A stretch of DNA of 6,824 nt from Prevotellaceae bacterium (GTDB lineage Bacteria; Bacteroidota; Bacteroidia; Bacteroidales; UBA932): the NCBI GenBank assembly GCA_031289895.1, contig JAITOP010000259.1:1-6824 (forward strand), given 5' to 3'. The translations under genes and the position numbers were made by a program. Numbering within the stretch: the first letter of the stretch is position 1; each line of letters begins with the position of its first letter. This document shows positions 1-6,036 of this stretch, one piece after another. The notes under the pieces are model-generated. The model searched no databases and was not told the origin of the DNA. It saw only the letters and a program-made list of their open reading frames with translations.

Positions 1-2
1 AT

Positions 3-84
3 TAGCCTCGACATTCTACCCTTATTCCCTTATTTGCAACATTTCAATAAGGGAATAAGGGTATGTGTTACCTGTTTTCGGCTA
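3..84. repeat. Long inverted repeat / stem-loop at left edge
   Basis: Positions 17-34 and 46-63 are perfect reverse complements, giving an 18-bp stem with an 11-nt loop (35-45). Each arm contains a tandem octamer (CCCTTATT twice on the left, AATAAGGG twice on the right), and a further AATAAGGG lies at 103-110. An outer helix TAGCC (3-7) with GGCTA (80-84) can close the structure. No T-tract follows on either strand, so a simple intrinsic terminator is not supported. It could be a structured RNA, the 3' region of a gene outside the window, or a palindromic repeat element. Confidence 0.7.
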
Positions 85-175
85 CTAAGGGAACTTTATA
101 TAAATAAGGGTTTTATATGTTTTTTGTTTTCTGTGTCTAAATCGGTATTTTGATAACTGTTTCGTATAAGAATTA

Positions 176-207
176 TCTGAAATATCATAGTGCATCCACA
201 ACTTTTG
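176..207 (+). promoter_or_regulatory. Promoter-like site before the candidate small RNA
   Basis: TCTG (176-179) and AACTTTTG (200-207) are separated by 20 nt. Each differs by one base from the Bacteroidota consensus TTTG-N(19-21)-TAnnTTTG. The predicted start, a few bases downstream at about 212-216, falls just before the 5' arm of the closing stem of the RNA predicted at 214-339. This placement is the main support. Confidence 0.45.
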
Positions 208-213
208 CGGGTG

Positions 214-339
214 AGCCGTTGTTTTGCGTATTGCATTGATAATTAAAGTACTATATAAAACTCGAAGTCCTCCCCGGGTGCGCTGTTCTCAATGGGAAGC
301 GTGGGAGGAACTATCGGCGCAAAATTACAATCTTTTTTT
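214..339 (+). ncRNA. Candidate structured small RNA, possibly 6S-like
   Basis: A G+C-rich island (about 261-320) stands out in an otherwise very AT-rich spacer. The ends pair: 218-228 with 318-331, 11 bp with a 3-nt bulge. A terminal hairpin pairs 267-274 with 303-311, then 280-284 with 298-302, with a possible apical helix (286-290 with 294-298, in competition). The two halves are separated by a large AU-rich asymmetric loop on the 5' side (229-262). A run of seven T (333-339) directly follows the closing stem. G-U pairs occur only if the plus strand is transcribed, which favours that strand. A rod with closed ends, a large internal loop and a long terminal hairpin, at about 125 nt, resembles the short 6S RNAs of Bacteroidota (6S-Flavo type). 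That identity is inferred from shape and size only. It could instead be another regulatory RNA or a leader element. Confidence 0.45.
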
Positions 340-434
340 GACCTGACAAAATAAATTTGAAAAAAAATATTTTTGCTGGTTAATAAATCCTATTTCAATA
401 TACACAATTTTCTGCCTGTAAAAATCCTCGGTTT
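340..434. other. AT-rich spacer with one isolated -7-like box
   Basis: This stretch holds no gene. The only recognisable element is TATTTTTG at 368-375, an exact match to TAnnTTTG on the plus strand. No TTTG lies at the usual 19-21 nt upstream; the nearest candidate, CTG at 343-345, is at 22 nt. It may be a weak additional promoter for the permease operon or a chance match in AT-rich DNA. Confidence 0.3.
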
Positions 435-463
435 TTTGTTTTTGAAAATAATTTATACCTTTG
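435..463 (+). promoter_or_regulatory. Promoter-like site for the permease operon
   Basis: TACCTTTG at 456-463 matches the Bacteroidota -7 element TAnnTTTG exactly. TTTG at 435-438 serves as the -33 element with 17 nt between them, slightly short of the usual 19-21. Transcription would start near 468-471 and leave a leader of about 80 nt before the ATG at 550. Confidence 0.5.
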
Positions 464-470
464 TTTTAAC

Positions 471-517
471 AAAAATCCTCATAATTATGTTTTTGCTTAC
501 TAAAAAGAGGAATTTTT
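471..517 (+). promoter_or_regulatory. Inverted repeat in the operon leader
   Basis: AAAAATCCTC at 471-480 pairs with GAGGAATTTTT at 507-517 apart from one bulged A. A direct copy of AAAAATCCTC lies at 420-429, upstream of the predicted promoter. The hairpin would be at the 5' end of the operon transcript and could stabilise the mRNA or bind a regulator. No known riboswitch is recognised. Confidence 0.35.
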
Positions 518-549
518 AACTAAAAATCAAAATATGATATGAAAATATT

Positions 550-1650
550 ATGAATAAACTTGCACGATATATAATTATTATTGCCGCAATAGCCATTGTG
601 CTTTTTGTTGCGTGGTATTTCAGCAATATCATAATATATATACTGATTGCAGCGGTGCTTTCAATAATAGGTCGCCCGCTTGTAGTCTTTTTCGACAAGT
701 TAAAATTCGGCAAATACAGTTGTCCGCACTGGTGCAGCGCAACACTAAGCCTGATAACAATTTTCTTTGCGATGTTTATATTTTTATACACGTTTATTCC
801 TCTTGTGAGTTCGCAATTACACGAACTTTCGGCAGTAAATATCAACGAACTTGCGCCACAAATAAGCAAACCGCTGCAAGGACTTGAACAGCAAATTAAT
901 AACCTAATTCCAAGTGCCGACCAATTTTCGTTTAATCAATTTCTTGTAACAAATTTAGCATCGTTTTTTAATTTTTCAAATATAAGCAACATTTTCGGCT
1001 CGGTAGCCAATATGCTTATAAACTTTGTGATTGCCATATTTTGTATTTTTTTCATTACATTTTTCTTTCTTAAAGAAGATAATCTGCTTGTTAACGGAGT
1101 AACAATTTTGTTTCCCAAAAAATACGAAGAAAATATTGCCCGCGTATTAAAATCAATAAACACACTATTAATCAGATATTTTGTAGGAATGCTTATAGAA
1201 ATAACCTGTGTAATAATATTTTTGGCTGTTGGATTTTCGCTTTTCGGCGGATTAAAATTTTCAACAGCAATGGTTATAGCACTATCGGCAGGTATTCTCA
1301 ACGTTATTCCTTACGTAGGACCTATTGCCGGCGGAATTTTGAGCATAGTTGTAGCATTGGCAACCGATGCAAATTTTATTGCTACCGGCGATATGAGCAT
1401 AGTTGCACCAATAATTATAATATTTGTGATAATACAACTTATTGATAATATTCTTCTTCAACCGCTGATTTATTCAAACAGCGTAAAATCGCATCCGCTC
1501 GAAAATTTTATTGTATTGCTTGTTGCCGGAAACATTGCAGGAATATTAGGAATGCTCATTGCAATACCAACTTACACGGTTATTCGCGTATTTGCAAAAG
1601 AATTTTTATATAATTTCCGCCTTGTTCAAAAACTTACTGAAAACATTTAA
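550..1650 (+). CDS. AI-2E / PerM family membrane permease
   Basis: This 366-residue inner-membrane protein belongs to the AI-2E transporter family (PF01594; relatives YhhT, PerM, TqsA). The family layout is clear: an N-terminal pair of membrane segments (about 5-47), a third at 63-86, a polar stretch (about 88-150), a segment at 152-175, and a C-terminal block of hydrophobic helices (about 207-350). The family signatures NVIPYVGPIAG (251-261), the QLIDN...QPLIYS region (296-309) and GILGMLIAIP (331-340) are intact. Length is normal. The ATG at 550 is the first in-frame start just before the hydrophobic N-terminus. Upstream ATGs at 534 and 539 are out of frame. Substrates vary in this family: autoinducer-2 export is shown for a few members, while others act on ions or are unknown, so no substrate is assigned. 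It is the first gene of a plus-strand operon, 41 nt before the GtrA gene. Confidence 0.93.
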   Translation: MNKLARYIIIIAAIAIVLFVAWYFSNIIIYILIAAVLSIIGRPLVVFFDKLKFGKYSCPHWCSATLSLITIFFAMFIFLYTFIPLVSSQLHELSAVNINELAPQISKPLQGLEQQINNLIPSADQFSFNQFLVTNLASFFNFSNISNIFGSVANMLINFVIAIFCIFFITFFFLKEDNLLVNGVTILFPKKYEENIARVLKSINTLLIRYFVGMLIEITCVIIFLAVGFSLFGGLKFSTAMVIALSAGILNVIPYVGPIAGGILSIVVALATDANFIATGDMSIVAPIIIIFVIIQLIDNILLQPLIYSNSVKSHPLENFIVLLVAGNIAGILGMLIAIPTYTVIRVFAKEFLYNFRLVQKLTENI

Positions 1651-1685
1651 AATTAAGAATTAAGAATTAAAAATTAAAAATTAAA
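1651..1685. repeat. Five tandem AATTAAR heptamers
   Basis: Five exact 7-nt units (AATTAAG twice, then AATTAAA three times) begin at the base after the permease stop codon and almost fill the spacer before the next start codon. The A-rich end lies directly upstream of the GtrA ATG and probably also serves as its A-rich ribosome-binding region. The 7-nt period is shared with the other arrays of this window. Confidence 0.85.
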
Positions 1686-1691
1686 AGCAAA

Positions 1692-2141
1692 ATGAAACTG
1701 TTAACTTTGAAACGACTGATGTATAATTTGTTGATTAATAAATCGGCAAATGTTACGGTGCAGTTTATTCGTTATACTTTTGTTGGTGGATTTGCTTTTT
1801 TGGTGGATTTTTCATTGTTATATTTATTTACAGAATATGTTGGATTTCATTATATTGCATCTGCAAGCATTTCTTTTGTAGCAGGATTGTTTACCAATTA
1901 TTTTATAAGTGTAAAATGGGTTTTTACCGCTTCAAAAATTAAAAATCGCAAACTTGAATTTATTTTTTTTGCATTAATAGGCATTGCAGGATTAATTTTA
2001 AATGCTATTTTTCTGTATGTTTTTACAGATATATTTAAGATATATGTTATGTATTCAAAAATTATCAGTGCTGCATTGATATATCTTTGGAATTTTTTTG
2101 CACGAAAATATTTGATTTTCAATAATTCAAAAAAACAATAA
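1692..2141 (+). CDS. GtrA family membrane protein
   Basis: This 149-residue protein has four predicted membrane helices (about 24-47, 53-75, 89-110, 119-137), the standard size and topology of the GtrA family (PF04138). Diagnostic segments are FVGGFAFLVDF (30-40), NYFISVKWVF (69-78) and the C-terminal WNFFARKYLIF (133-143). Family members such as phage and Shigella GtrA, and Rv3789 of mycobacteria, work with polyprenyl-phosphate-linked sugars, probably as flippases or as partners of glycosyltransferases. The stop codon is only 6 nt before the start of the oxidoreductase gene, so the two are very likely cotranscribed and translationally coupled. The start at 1692 gives an extra 20 or so polar residues; Met10 (1719) is an alternative. 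A run of eight T at 1963-1970 lies inside the gene, but the frame is intact. Function in glycan assembly is inferred from the family and the neighbours. Confidence 0.92.
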   Translation: MKLLTLKRLMYNLLINKSANVTVQFIRYTFVGGFAFLVDFSLLYLFTEYVGFHYIASASISFVAGLFTNYFISVKWVFTASKIKNRKLEFIFFALIGIAGLILNAIFLYVFTDIFKIYVMYSKIISAALIYLWNFFARKYLIFNNSKKQ

Positions 2142-2147
2142 TTTATT

Positions 2148-3713
2148 ATGAACGATAAACAACAAACGGTTATCATAGGCGCAGGACCCGCAGGATTGAC
2201 GGCAGCTTATGAATTATCAAAAAAAACAAATCATAATATCAGTGTATTTGAAGAACTTAATGATATTGGCGGAATTTCTAAAACTATTGAACATAACGGC
2301 AACAGAATGGATATCGGCGGACATAGATTTTTTTCTAAAAACGACGAAATTATGCAATGGTGGAATATGATTCTTCCGCTGCAAGGCAAACCATCGTTAG
2401 ATGATATACTGCTTGAAAAAAATAAAAAACTTGCCGATAACAATATCGACCCTGAAAAAGAAAACCGCGTAATGCTGATTCGCCAACGGGTATCACGAAT
2501 ATTTTACCTGCGAAAATTCTTTGATTATCCTATCTCTTTACATTGGCAAACATTTGCTAACATGGGTTTTATACGAACATTTAAAGCCGGATTCGGATAT
2601 ATTTATTCTTCGTTTAATAAACGAAAAGAAACATCATTAGAAAATTTTTACATCAATCGGTTCGGAAAACCTCTTTACGGAATGTTTTTTGAAAATTATA
2701 CCGAAAAAGTATGGGGAATACATCCGTCTGAATTAGGCGCAGATTGGGGAGCGCAAAGAGTTAAAGGTCTTTCGCTTATGAATATTATAAAAGATATTAT
2801 AACAAAACCATTTCGACCTAAAAATGTATCGCAGAAAAAAACAGAAACCTCACTTATCGAAACTTTTATTTATCCAAAATACGGACCCGGTCAACTGTGG
2901 GAAAATGTTGCTTTTGATAGCGAAAAAAACGGAGTAATAATAAAAAAAGAACATTTGGTAAAACAAATTAATATACAAAACGATAAAGTTGTTTCGGTGG
3001 TTGTTTCGCACAATAATGACGAACAAACCATTCCCTGCGATTATCTTTTGTCGTCGATGCCAATAAAAGACCTTGTAAATGCTATGAAAGGCATAGAAAT
3101 TCCAAGCGATATTAAAAGAATAGCAGCGGAACTTCCTTATAGAGATTTTATTACGGTAGGGCTGTTGGTAGATAAACTGTTGCTGAAAAATACCACCAAA
3201 ATAAAAACATGGAATAATTTAGTTCCCGATACATGGATATATATTCAAGATGCAACTGTAAAATTAGGACGTTTGCAAATTTTCAATAATTGGTCGCCAT
3301 ATATGGTTAAAGATTTTGAAAATACAGTTTGGATTGGCTTGGAATACTTTTGTAATGAGGGAGATGAGTTTTGGAAAATGTCGGACGAAGATTTTATTGA
3401 ATTTGCCGTTTCAGAGTTGTCAAAAATAAATATTATATCAAAAGAAGATGTGAAAGATGCAGTAAGAGCAAAAGTGCGAAAAGCATATCCGGCATATCAC
3501 GGCAGCTATTACGAATTGCCAAAGGTTATAGATTTTCTCAATTCTGTAACAAATCTATATTGCATCGGACGAAACGGGCAACATCGTTACAATAATATGG
3601 ATCATTCTATGCTTACGGCGATGGAAGCGGTAAATCACATAACAGGCTCACTAAAAGACAAATCTATTATCTGGAACGTTAACGCAGAAAAAGATTACCA
3701 TGAAAAAAAGTGA
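2148..3713 (+). CDS. FAD-dependent oxidoreductase, COG1232 / UDP-galactopyranose mutase-like
   Basis: This 521-residue soluble protein opens with a Rossmann dinucleotide-binding fold: GAGPAG at 11-16, followed by the acidic end of strand 2 at E35/E36 and GG at 41-42. Conserved family blocks follow: DIGGHRFFSK (55-64), the basic segment RQRVSRIFYL (112-121), YTEKVWG (184-190), ADWGAQRVKGLS (198-209), and the C-terminal FAD-contacting GRNGQHRYNNMDH (474-486). This arrangement fits the NAD(P)/FAD-dependent oxidoreductases of COG1232, which share a fold with protoporphyrinogen oxidase, amine oxidases and UDP-galactopyranose mutase. Haem synthesis is unlikely, because the RFFSK/VWG/ADW type is typically found beside glycosyltransferase and GtrA genes. 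A role in sugar-nucleotide or lipid-linked sugar modification is inferred; the reaction is unknown. It is the last gene of the operon, and a repeat array starts one base after its TGA stop. Confidence 0.9.
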   Translation: MNDKQQTVIIGAGPAGLTAAYELSKKTNHNISVFEELNDIGGISKTIEHNGNRMDIGGHRFFSKNDEIMQWWNMILPLQGKPSLDDILLEKNKKLADNNIDPEKENRVMLIRQRVSRIFYLRKFFDYPISLHWQTFANMGFIRTFKAGFGYIYSSFNKRKETSLENFYINRFGKPLYGMFFENYTEKVWGIHPSELGADWGAQRVKGLSLMNIIKDIITKPFRPKNVSQKKTETSLIETFIYPKYGPGQLWENVAFDSEKNGVIIKKEHLVKQINIQNDKVVSVVVSHNNDEQTIPCDYLLSSMPIKDLVNAMKGIEIPSDIKRIAAELPYRDFITVGLLVDKLLLKNTTKIKTWNNLVPDTWIYIQDATVKLGRLQIFNNWSPYMVKDFENTVWIGLEYFCNEGDEFWKMSDEDFIEFAVSELSKINIISKEDVKDAVRAKVRKAYPAYHGSYYELPKVIDFLNSVTNLYCIGRNGQHRYNNMDHSMLTAMEAVNHITGSLKDKSIIWNVNAEKDYHEKK

Positions 3714-3714
3714 A

Positions 3715-3767
3715 TTGGTATTTGGTCGTTGGTATTTGGTCGTTGGTATTTGGTCGTTAGTCGTTGG
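3715..3767 (+). repeat. Heptamer array, sense TTGGTAT/TTGGTCG
   Basis: Seven 7-nt units alternate TTGGTAT and TTGGTCG three times, followed by TTAGTCG and a partial TTGG. The array begins one base after the oxidoreductase stop codon and would be the first sequence of its 3' UTR. It is an inverted copy of the longer array at 4025-4154: GGTCGTTAGTCGTTGG (3752-3767) occurs exactly on the minus strand at 4154-4139. Confidence 0.92.
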
Positions 3768-3820
3768 AGAGATATTATATTAAGGCACAAAAAATAAATA
3801 AATGTAATGTTTTTAATTTG

Positions 3821-3885
3821 CGGATTGCTTCGTTCCTCTCAATGATGTGAAGTCCATGCGTTATTGCGAGGAATGAAGCAATCCG
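3821..3885. repeat. REP-like palindromic element (about 27-bp stem)
   Basis: Positions 3821-3847 pair with 3859-3885 around an 11-nt loop. The outer 18 positions have a single G-U, and the whole stem has one true mismatch and three G-U pairs. The arm sequence GGATTGCTTCGTTCCTC (reverse sense GAGGAAYGAAGCAATCC) belongs to a palindromic repeat that I recognise as recurring in intergenic regions of several bacterial phyla. It is far richer in G+C than its surroundings, which suggests a mobile or REP/MITE-like origin. Located between convergent genes, it could also block read-through in both directions, although no T-tract follows directly. Confidence 0.75.
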
Positions 3886-3940
3886 GAGACATTTATATCT
3901 TATTTATTTTTCATTATTAAAGAAGTTGGTGAATAAAAAT

Positions 3941-3961
3941 AATTTTCAATTTTCAATTAAA
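3941..3961. repeat. Short heptamer run AATTTTC-AATTTTC-AATTAAA
   Basis: Three consecutive 7-nt units; the last is identical to the AATTAAA unit at 1665-1685. A related pair, AATTTGC-AATTAAA, occupies 4008-4021, just before the larger heptamer array. The DNA between them (3962-4007) is plain AT-rich sequence with nothing recognisable. Confidence 0.6.
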
Positions 3962-4024
3962 AAAATAACACAAATAACACTGTTACCCAGATAAAAAACA
4001 AAAAAATAATTTGCAATTAAAAAA

Positions 4025-4154
4025 CCAACCAACGACCAAATACCAACGACCAATGACTAACGACCAAATACAACGACCAAATACCAACGACCAAATACAA
4101 CGACCAAATACCAACGACCAACGACCAACGACCAAATACCAACGACTAACGACC
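4025..4154 (-). repeat. Heptamer array, inverted copy overlapping a gene end
   Basis: On the plus strand the units read CGACCAA or ATACCAA. There are 17 whole units between 4033 and 4149, including two 6-nt variants (ATACAA at 4068 and 4095) and the variants TGACTAA and CGACTAA, with partial units at both ends. Read on the minus strand they are TTGGTCG/TTGGTAT, the same as the array at 3715-3767. The array runs into the glycosyltransferase gene: its last units encode the final Gly-Arg and the TAG stop codon (4146-4154). Confidence 0.92.
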
Positions 4155-5894
4155 CGTTTCCGGCATATCCCATTGCGGATTAAATTCTATAATGTATGTA
4201 TTAGGTGCGCCTTCTTCCAGTCCTTTTATCTGATGTATTATTTTAAATTTATCATTGTATTTTTGTATGGCGGGGATAATGGTAACATATCCGTGACGAA
4301 ACCAGCGGTCGACAATTATATATTGAATTTTATTTTTGGTGAAAAAGTCCATAACTTCTTCGGGTGTTGCATATTGCGGAAACATAATACTTTTTCGTTC
4401 GCCTGAATAAATGTAAAAAAGTTCAGGTTTTCGCGTGCTTACACGAGCGGTATCGGGCAAATTGTCTTTCGCCCATTGCATTGCACTTATATATTCAACA
4501 AGAGCCGGTGTGGTGTTTGAATAACTATATTCTTTGGATTTTGCATTTTTTGCGTTTGTTTTAATGGCTGATGCATAAGACGAATAGGCTGTCAAAGTGA
4601 AAATTAAACAAACCAAAATTGATATTATTTTATTGTATTTTACTTGTTGTATTTCTTGTTTTACATTTTTTGAAATTATCAGCGAACACAAAGCGTAACC
4701 GCCGTAAATAAGTAGAAATATGAAAAATGGAATTATTGCCAGCATATATCTGTAACCGCCATATTGTTCGGGATAAATCAATAAAACTCCCATTGTAATA
4801 CCGATATACAGAAAAATTAATAACCCGCCTTTTTTCAGTTTGTAAACGCCGAACAACAATAAAAAAAGTATAATAACGCCTTTCATCCATTTGCCGGCAG
4901 TGGCTTTATCGACTGTGCTTTTTTCCCGACTGAAAATAGCGTCAGGCATCCATTGTATGGTATATGTCTGAACATTGCTTGCAATACGTTCTTTCCAATC
5001 TGAAAATGTCTGCATTGTTTCGCCGTTCAATTTCTTTTTGAAAGAGTCTGCATAATCATTTTGCACTACTCCGAGATTTTTACTGCGCGTATCCCATATA
5101 TGTTTCGGCACAATTAACGACATTGCCGTAAGCGCAAATATTGCCGCGTATTTTAATATTGCTGTTCGTCTTTGTTTTCGTATGGCATTGCCTTCGGTAC
5201 GTTTGGTTTTCAAAAAAACAATAATTTGCTTGCCCGATTTTATTCCATAATATATTATTACAGCCAGAATAAGCGACATTCCCATAGTGCGGATAAAATA
5301 AATATAACTTAAACTTGCTGTTAAAAGTATGATAATAAGTATATCTTTCCATTTTTTTCGCGCGGATGAAAATGCTTTATCGGTGTCCCATTTCAAAATT
5401 ATTAAAACAACAATCAGCGTAAAAAACACAAACAAAATTTCACTCATCATAATTGTTGAAAAACGCAAAATATTAATTTGTGATGCAGCAAACAATGTTG
5501 CCGTAAATGTTATCAATTTATTTTTGCTCAATTCATATAAAACGAAGAATAATAATATTATAGATAAGAAAAGCAAAACTCCATTGGTAATTTTTATTGC
5601 ATTAATACTATCTGCGCCAACTTTCATCAAAAGCGCAATAAAATAAGGATATCCGGGAGGAAAATGTGTGTGCGGACTTTCATCAAAACCAATAACATTG
5701 GTGAATCCTTTGCCATCGTTTATGGCATTTCCTAACGAATAATAATAAATATTATCGCCGTTCATATCTATTTTTCTGTCAAAAATTCGTGTATAATTTG
5801 ACAAAAATAAAATTGAAATAATACCTAAACAAATCCATTTCCAATATTTGCCTAAGGCAGATTTTTTTGTGTCGGATGACTTATTTTTTTTCAT
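4146..5894 (-). CDS. GT-C fold membrane glycosyltransferase (GT39/ArnT-like)
   Basis: This 582-residue protein has a short lysine-rich cytoplasmic start, about ten hydrophobic segments (first at 20-33, last at about 422-442) and a C-terminal extracytoplasmic domain (about 450-582). The first external loop carries D43 and D47 in DMNGDNIYYYSLGNAI, the expected place of the catalytic aspartate, followed by the hallmark FPPGYPYF (78-85). SEILFVFF (151-158) and RYMLAIIPFF (382-391) match conserved membrane segments of the GT39/ArnT/PMT-like group. Such enzymes transfer a sugar from a polyprenyl-phosphate donor to a lipid, glycan or protein outside the membrane. Donor and acceptor cannot be told from sequence. 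It converges on an operon with GtrA, which suggests a shared glycan pathway, but it is transcribed separately. The last two codons and the TAG stop lie in the heptamer repeat, so the original C-terminus may have been replaced. Confidence 0.9.
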   Translation of the reverse strand: MKKNKSSDTKKSALGKYWKWICLGIISILFLSNYTRIFDRKIDMNGDNIYYYSLGNAINDGKGFTNVIGFDESPHTHFPPGYPYFIALLMKVGADSINAIKITNGVLLFLSIILLFFVLYELSKNKLITFTATLFAASQINILRFSTIMMSEILFVFFTLIVVLIILKWDTDKAFSSARKKWKDILIIILLTASLSYIYFIRTMGMSLILAVIIYYGIKSGKQIIVFLKTKRTEGNAIRKQRRTAILKYAAIFALTAMSLIVPKHIWDTRSKNLGVVQNDYADSFKKKLNGETMQTFSDWKERIASNVQTYTIQWMPDAIFSREKSTVDKATAGKWMKGVIILFLLLFGVYKLKKGGLLIFLYIGITMGVLLIYPEQYGGYRYMLAIIPFFIFLLIYGGYALCSLIISKNVKQEIQQVKYNKIISILVCLIFTLTAYSSYASAIKTNAKNAKSKEYSYSNTTPALVEYISAMQWAKDNLPDTARVSTRKPELFYIYSGERKSIMFPQYATPEEVMDFFTKNKIQYIIVDRWFRHGYVTIIPAIQKYNDKFKIIHQIKGLEEGAPNTYIIEFNPQWDMPETGR

Positions 5895-5939
5895 GTGATT
5901 TATTAATTTACAAATAGTTAATTATATAAATATTGTTTA

Positions 5940-5953
5940 AAATACCGGTATTT
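5940..5953. promoter_or_regulatory. 14-bp perfect palindrome upstream of the glycosyltransferase
   Basis: AAATACCGGTATTT is a perfect palindrome, 46 nt before the glycosyltransferase start codon. It would lie in the 5' UTR downstream of the predicted promoter. It could be a dimeric repressor site or a short hairpin. No second copy is seen in the window. Confidence 0.35.
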
Positions 5954-5989
5954 AATTTTATATATTTACGAATAAATACAATATTTTCA

Positions 5990-6024
5990 CAAAAATAATA
6001 AAAATGTAGAATATCTACTGCAAA
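5990..6024 (-). promoter_or_regulatory. Promoter-like site for the glycosyltransferase
   Basis: On the minus strand TATTTTTG (5997-5990) is an exact TAnnTTTG match. A TTTG (6024-6021) lies upstream with a 23-nt spacer, a little longer than usual. The predicted start near 5983 leaves a leader of about 90 nt that contains the palindrome at 5940-5953. Confidence 0.4.
6006..6018 (-). terminator. Weak hairpin after the toxin gene
   Basis: GTAGA (6006-6010) and TCTAC (6014-6018) form a 5-bp stem with a 3-nt loop, 19 nt past the toxin stop. On the minus strand it is followed by a T-rich run (about 6005-5991). The stem is short and A+T-rich, so termination would be weak, and the T-run overlaps the predicted glycosyltransferase promoter. 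Confidence 0.25.
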
Positions 6025-6036
6025 AAATTAAATAAA

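Noticed and set aside
17..63. Intrinsic terminator
   Set aside because: The stem is strong but no T-tract follows it on either strand.
261..320. SRP RNA, RNase P RNA or tRNA
   Set aside because: The conserved SRP loop core, the RNase P core sequences and a tRNA cloverleaf are all absent.
516..869. Minus-strand open reading frame overlapping the permease start
   Set aside because: It is antisense to a clear AI-2E family gene, shows no recognisable domain, and has no promoter-like site that would support it.
1963..1970. Run of eight T inside the GtrA gene as a possible phase-variation tract
   Set aside because: The frame is intact and similar T-runs are common in this AT-rich DNA. A single sequence gives no evidence of length variation.
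3715..4154. CRISPR array
   Set aside because: The 7-nt units are directly adjacent with no unique spacers, the two halves are inverted, and there are no cas genes.
4011..4406. Open reading frame on the plus strand with a repeated NDQ-type peptide at its start
   Set aside because: The repeated peptide is a translation of the heptamer array, and the rest runs antisense through the glycosyltransferase gene. It shows no protein-like features of its own.
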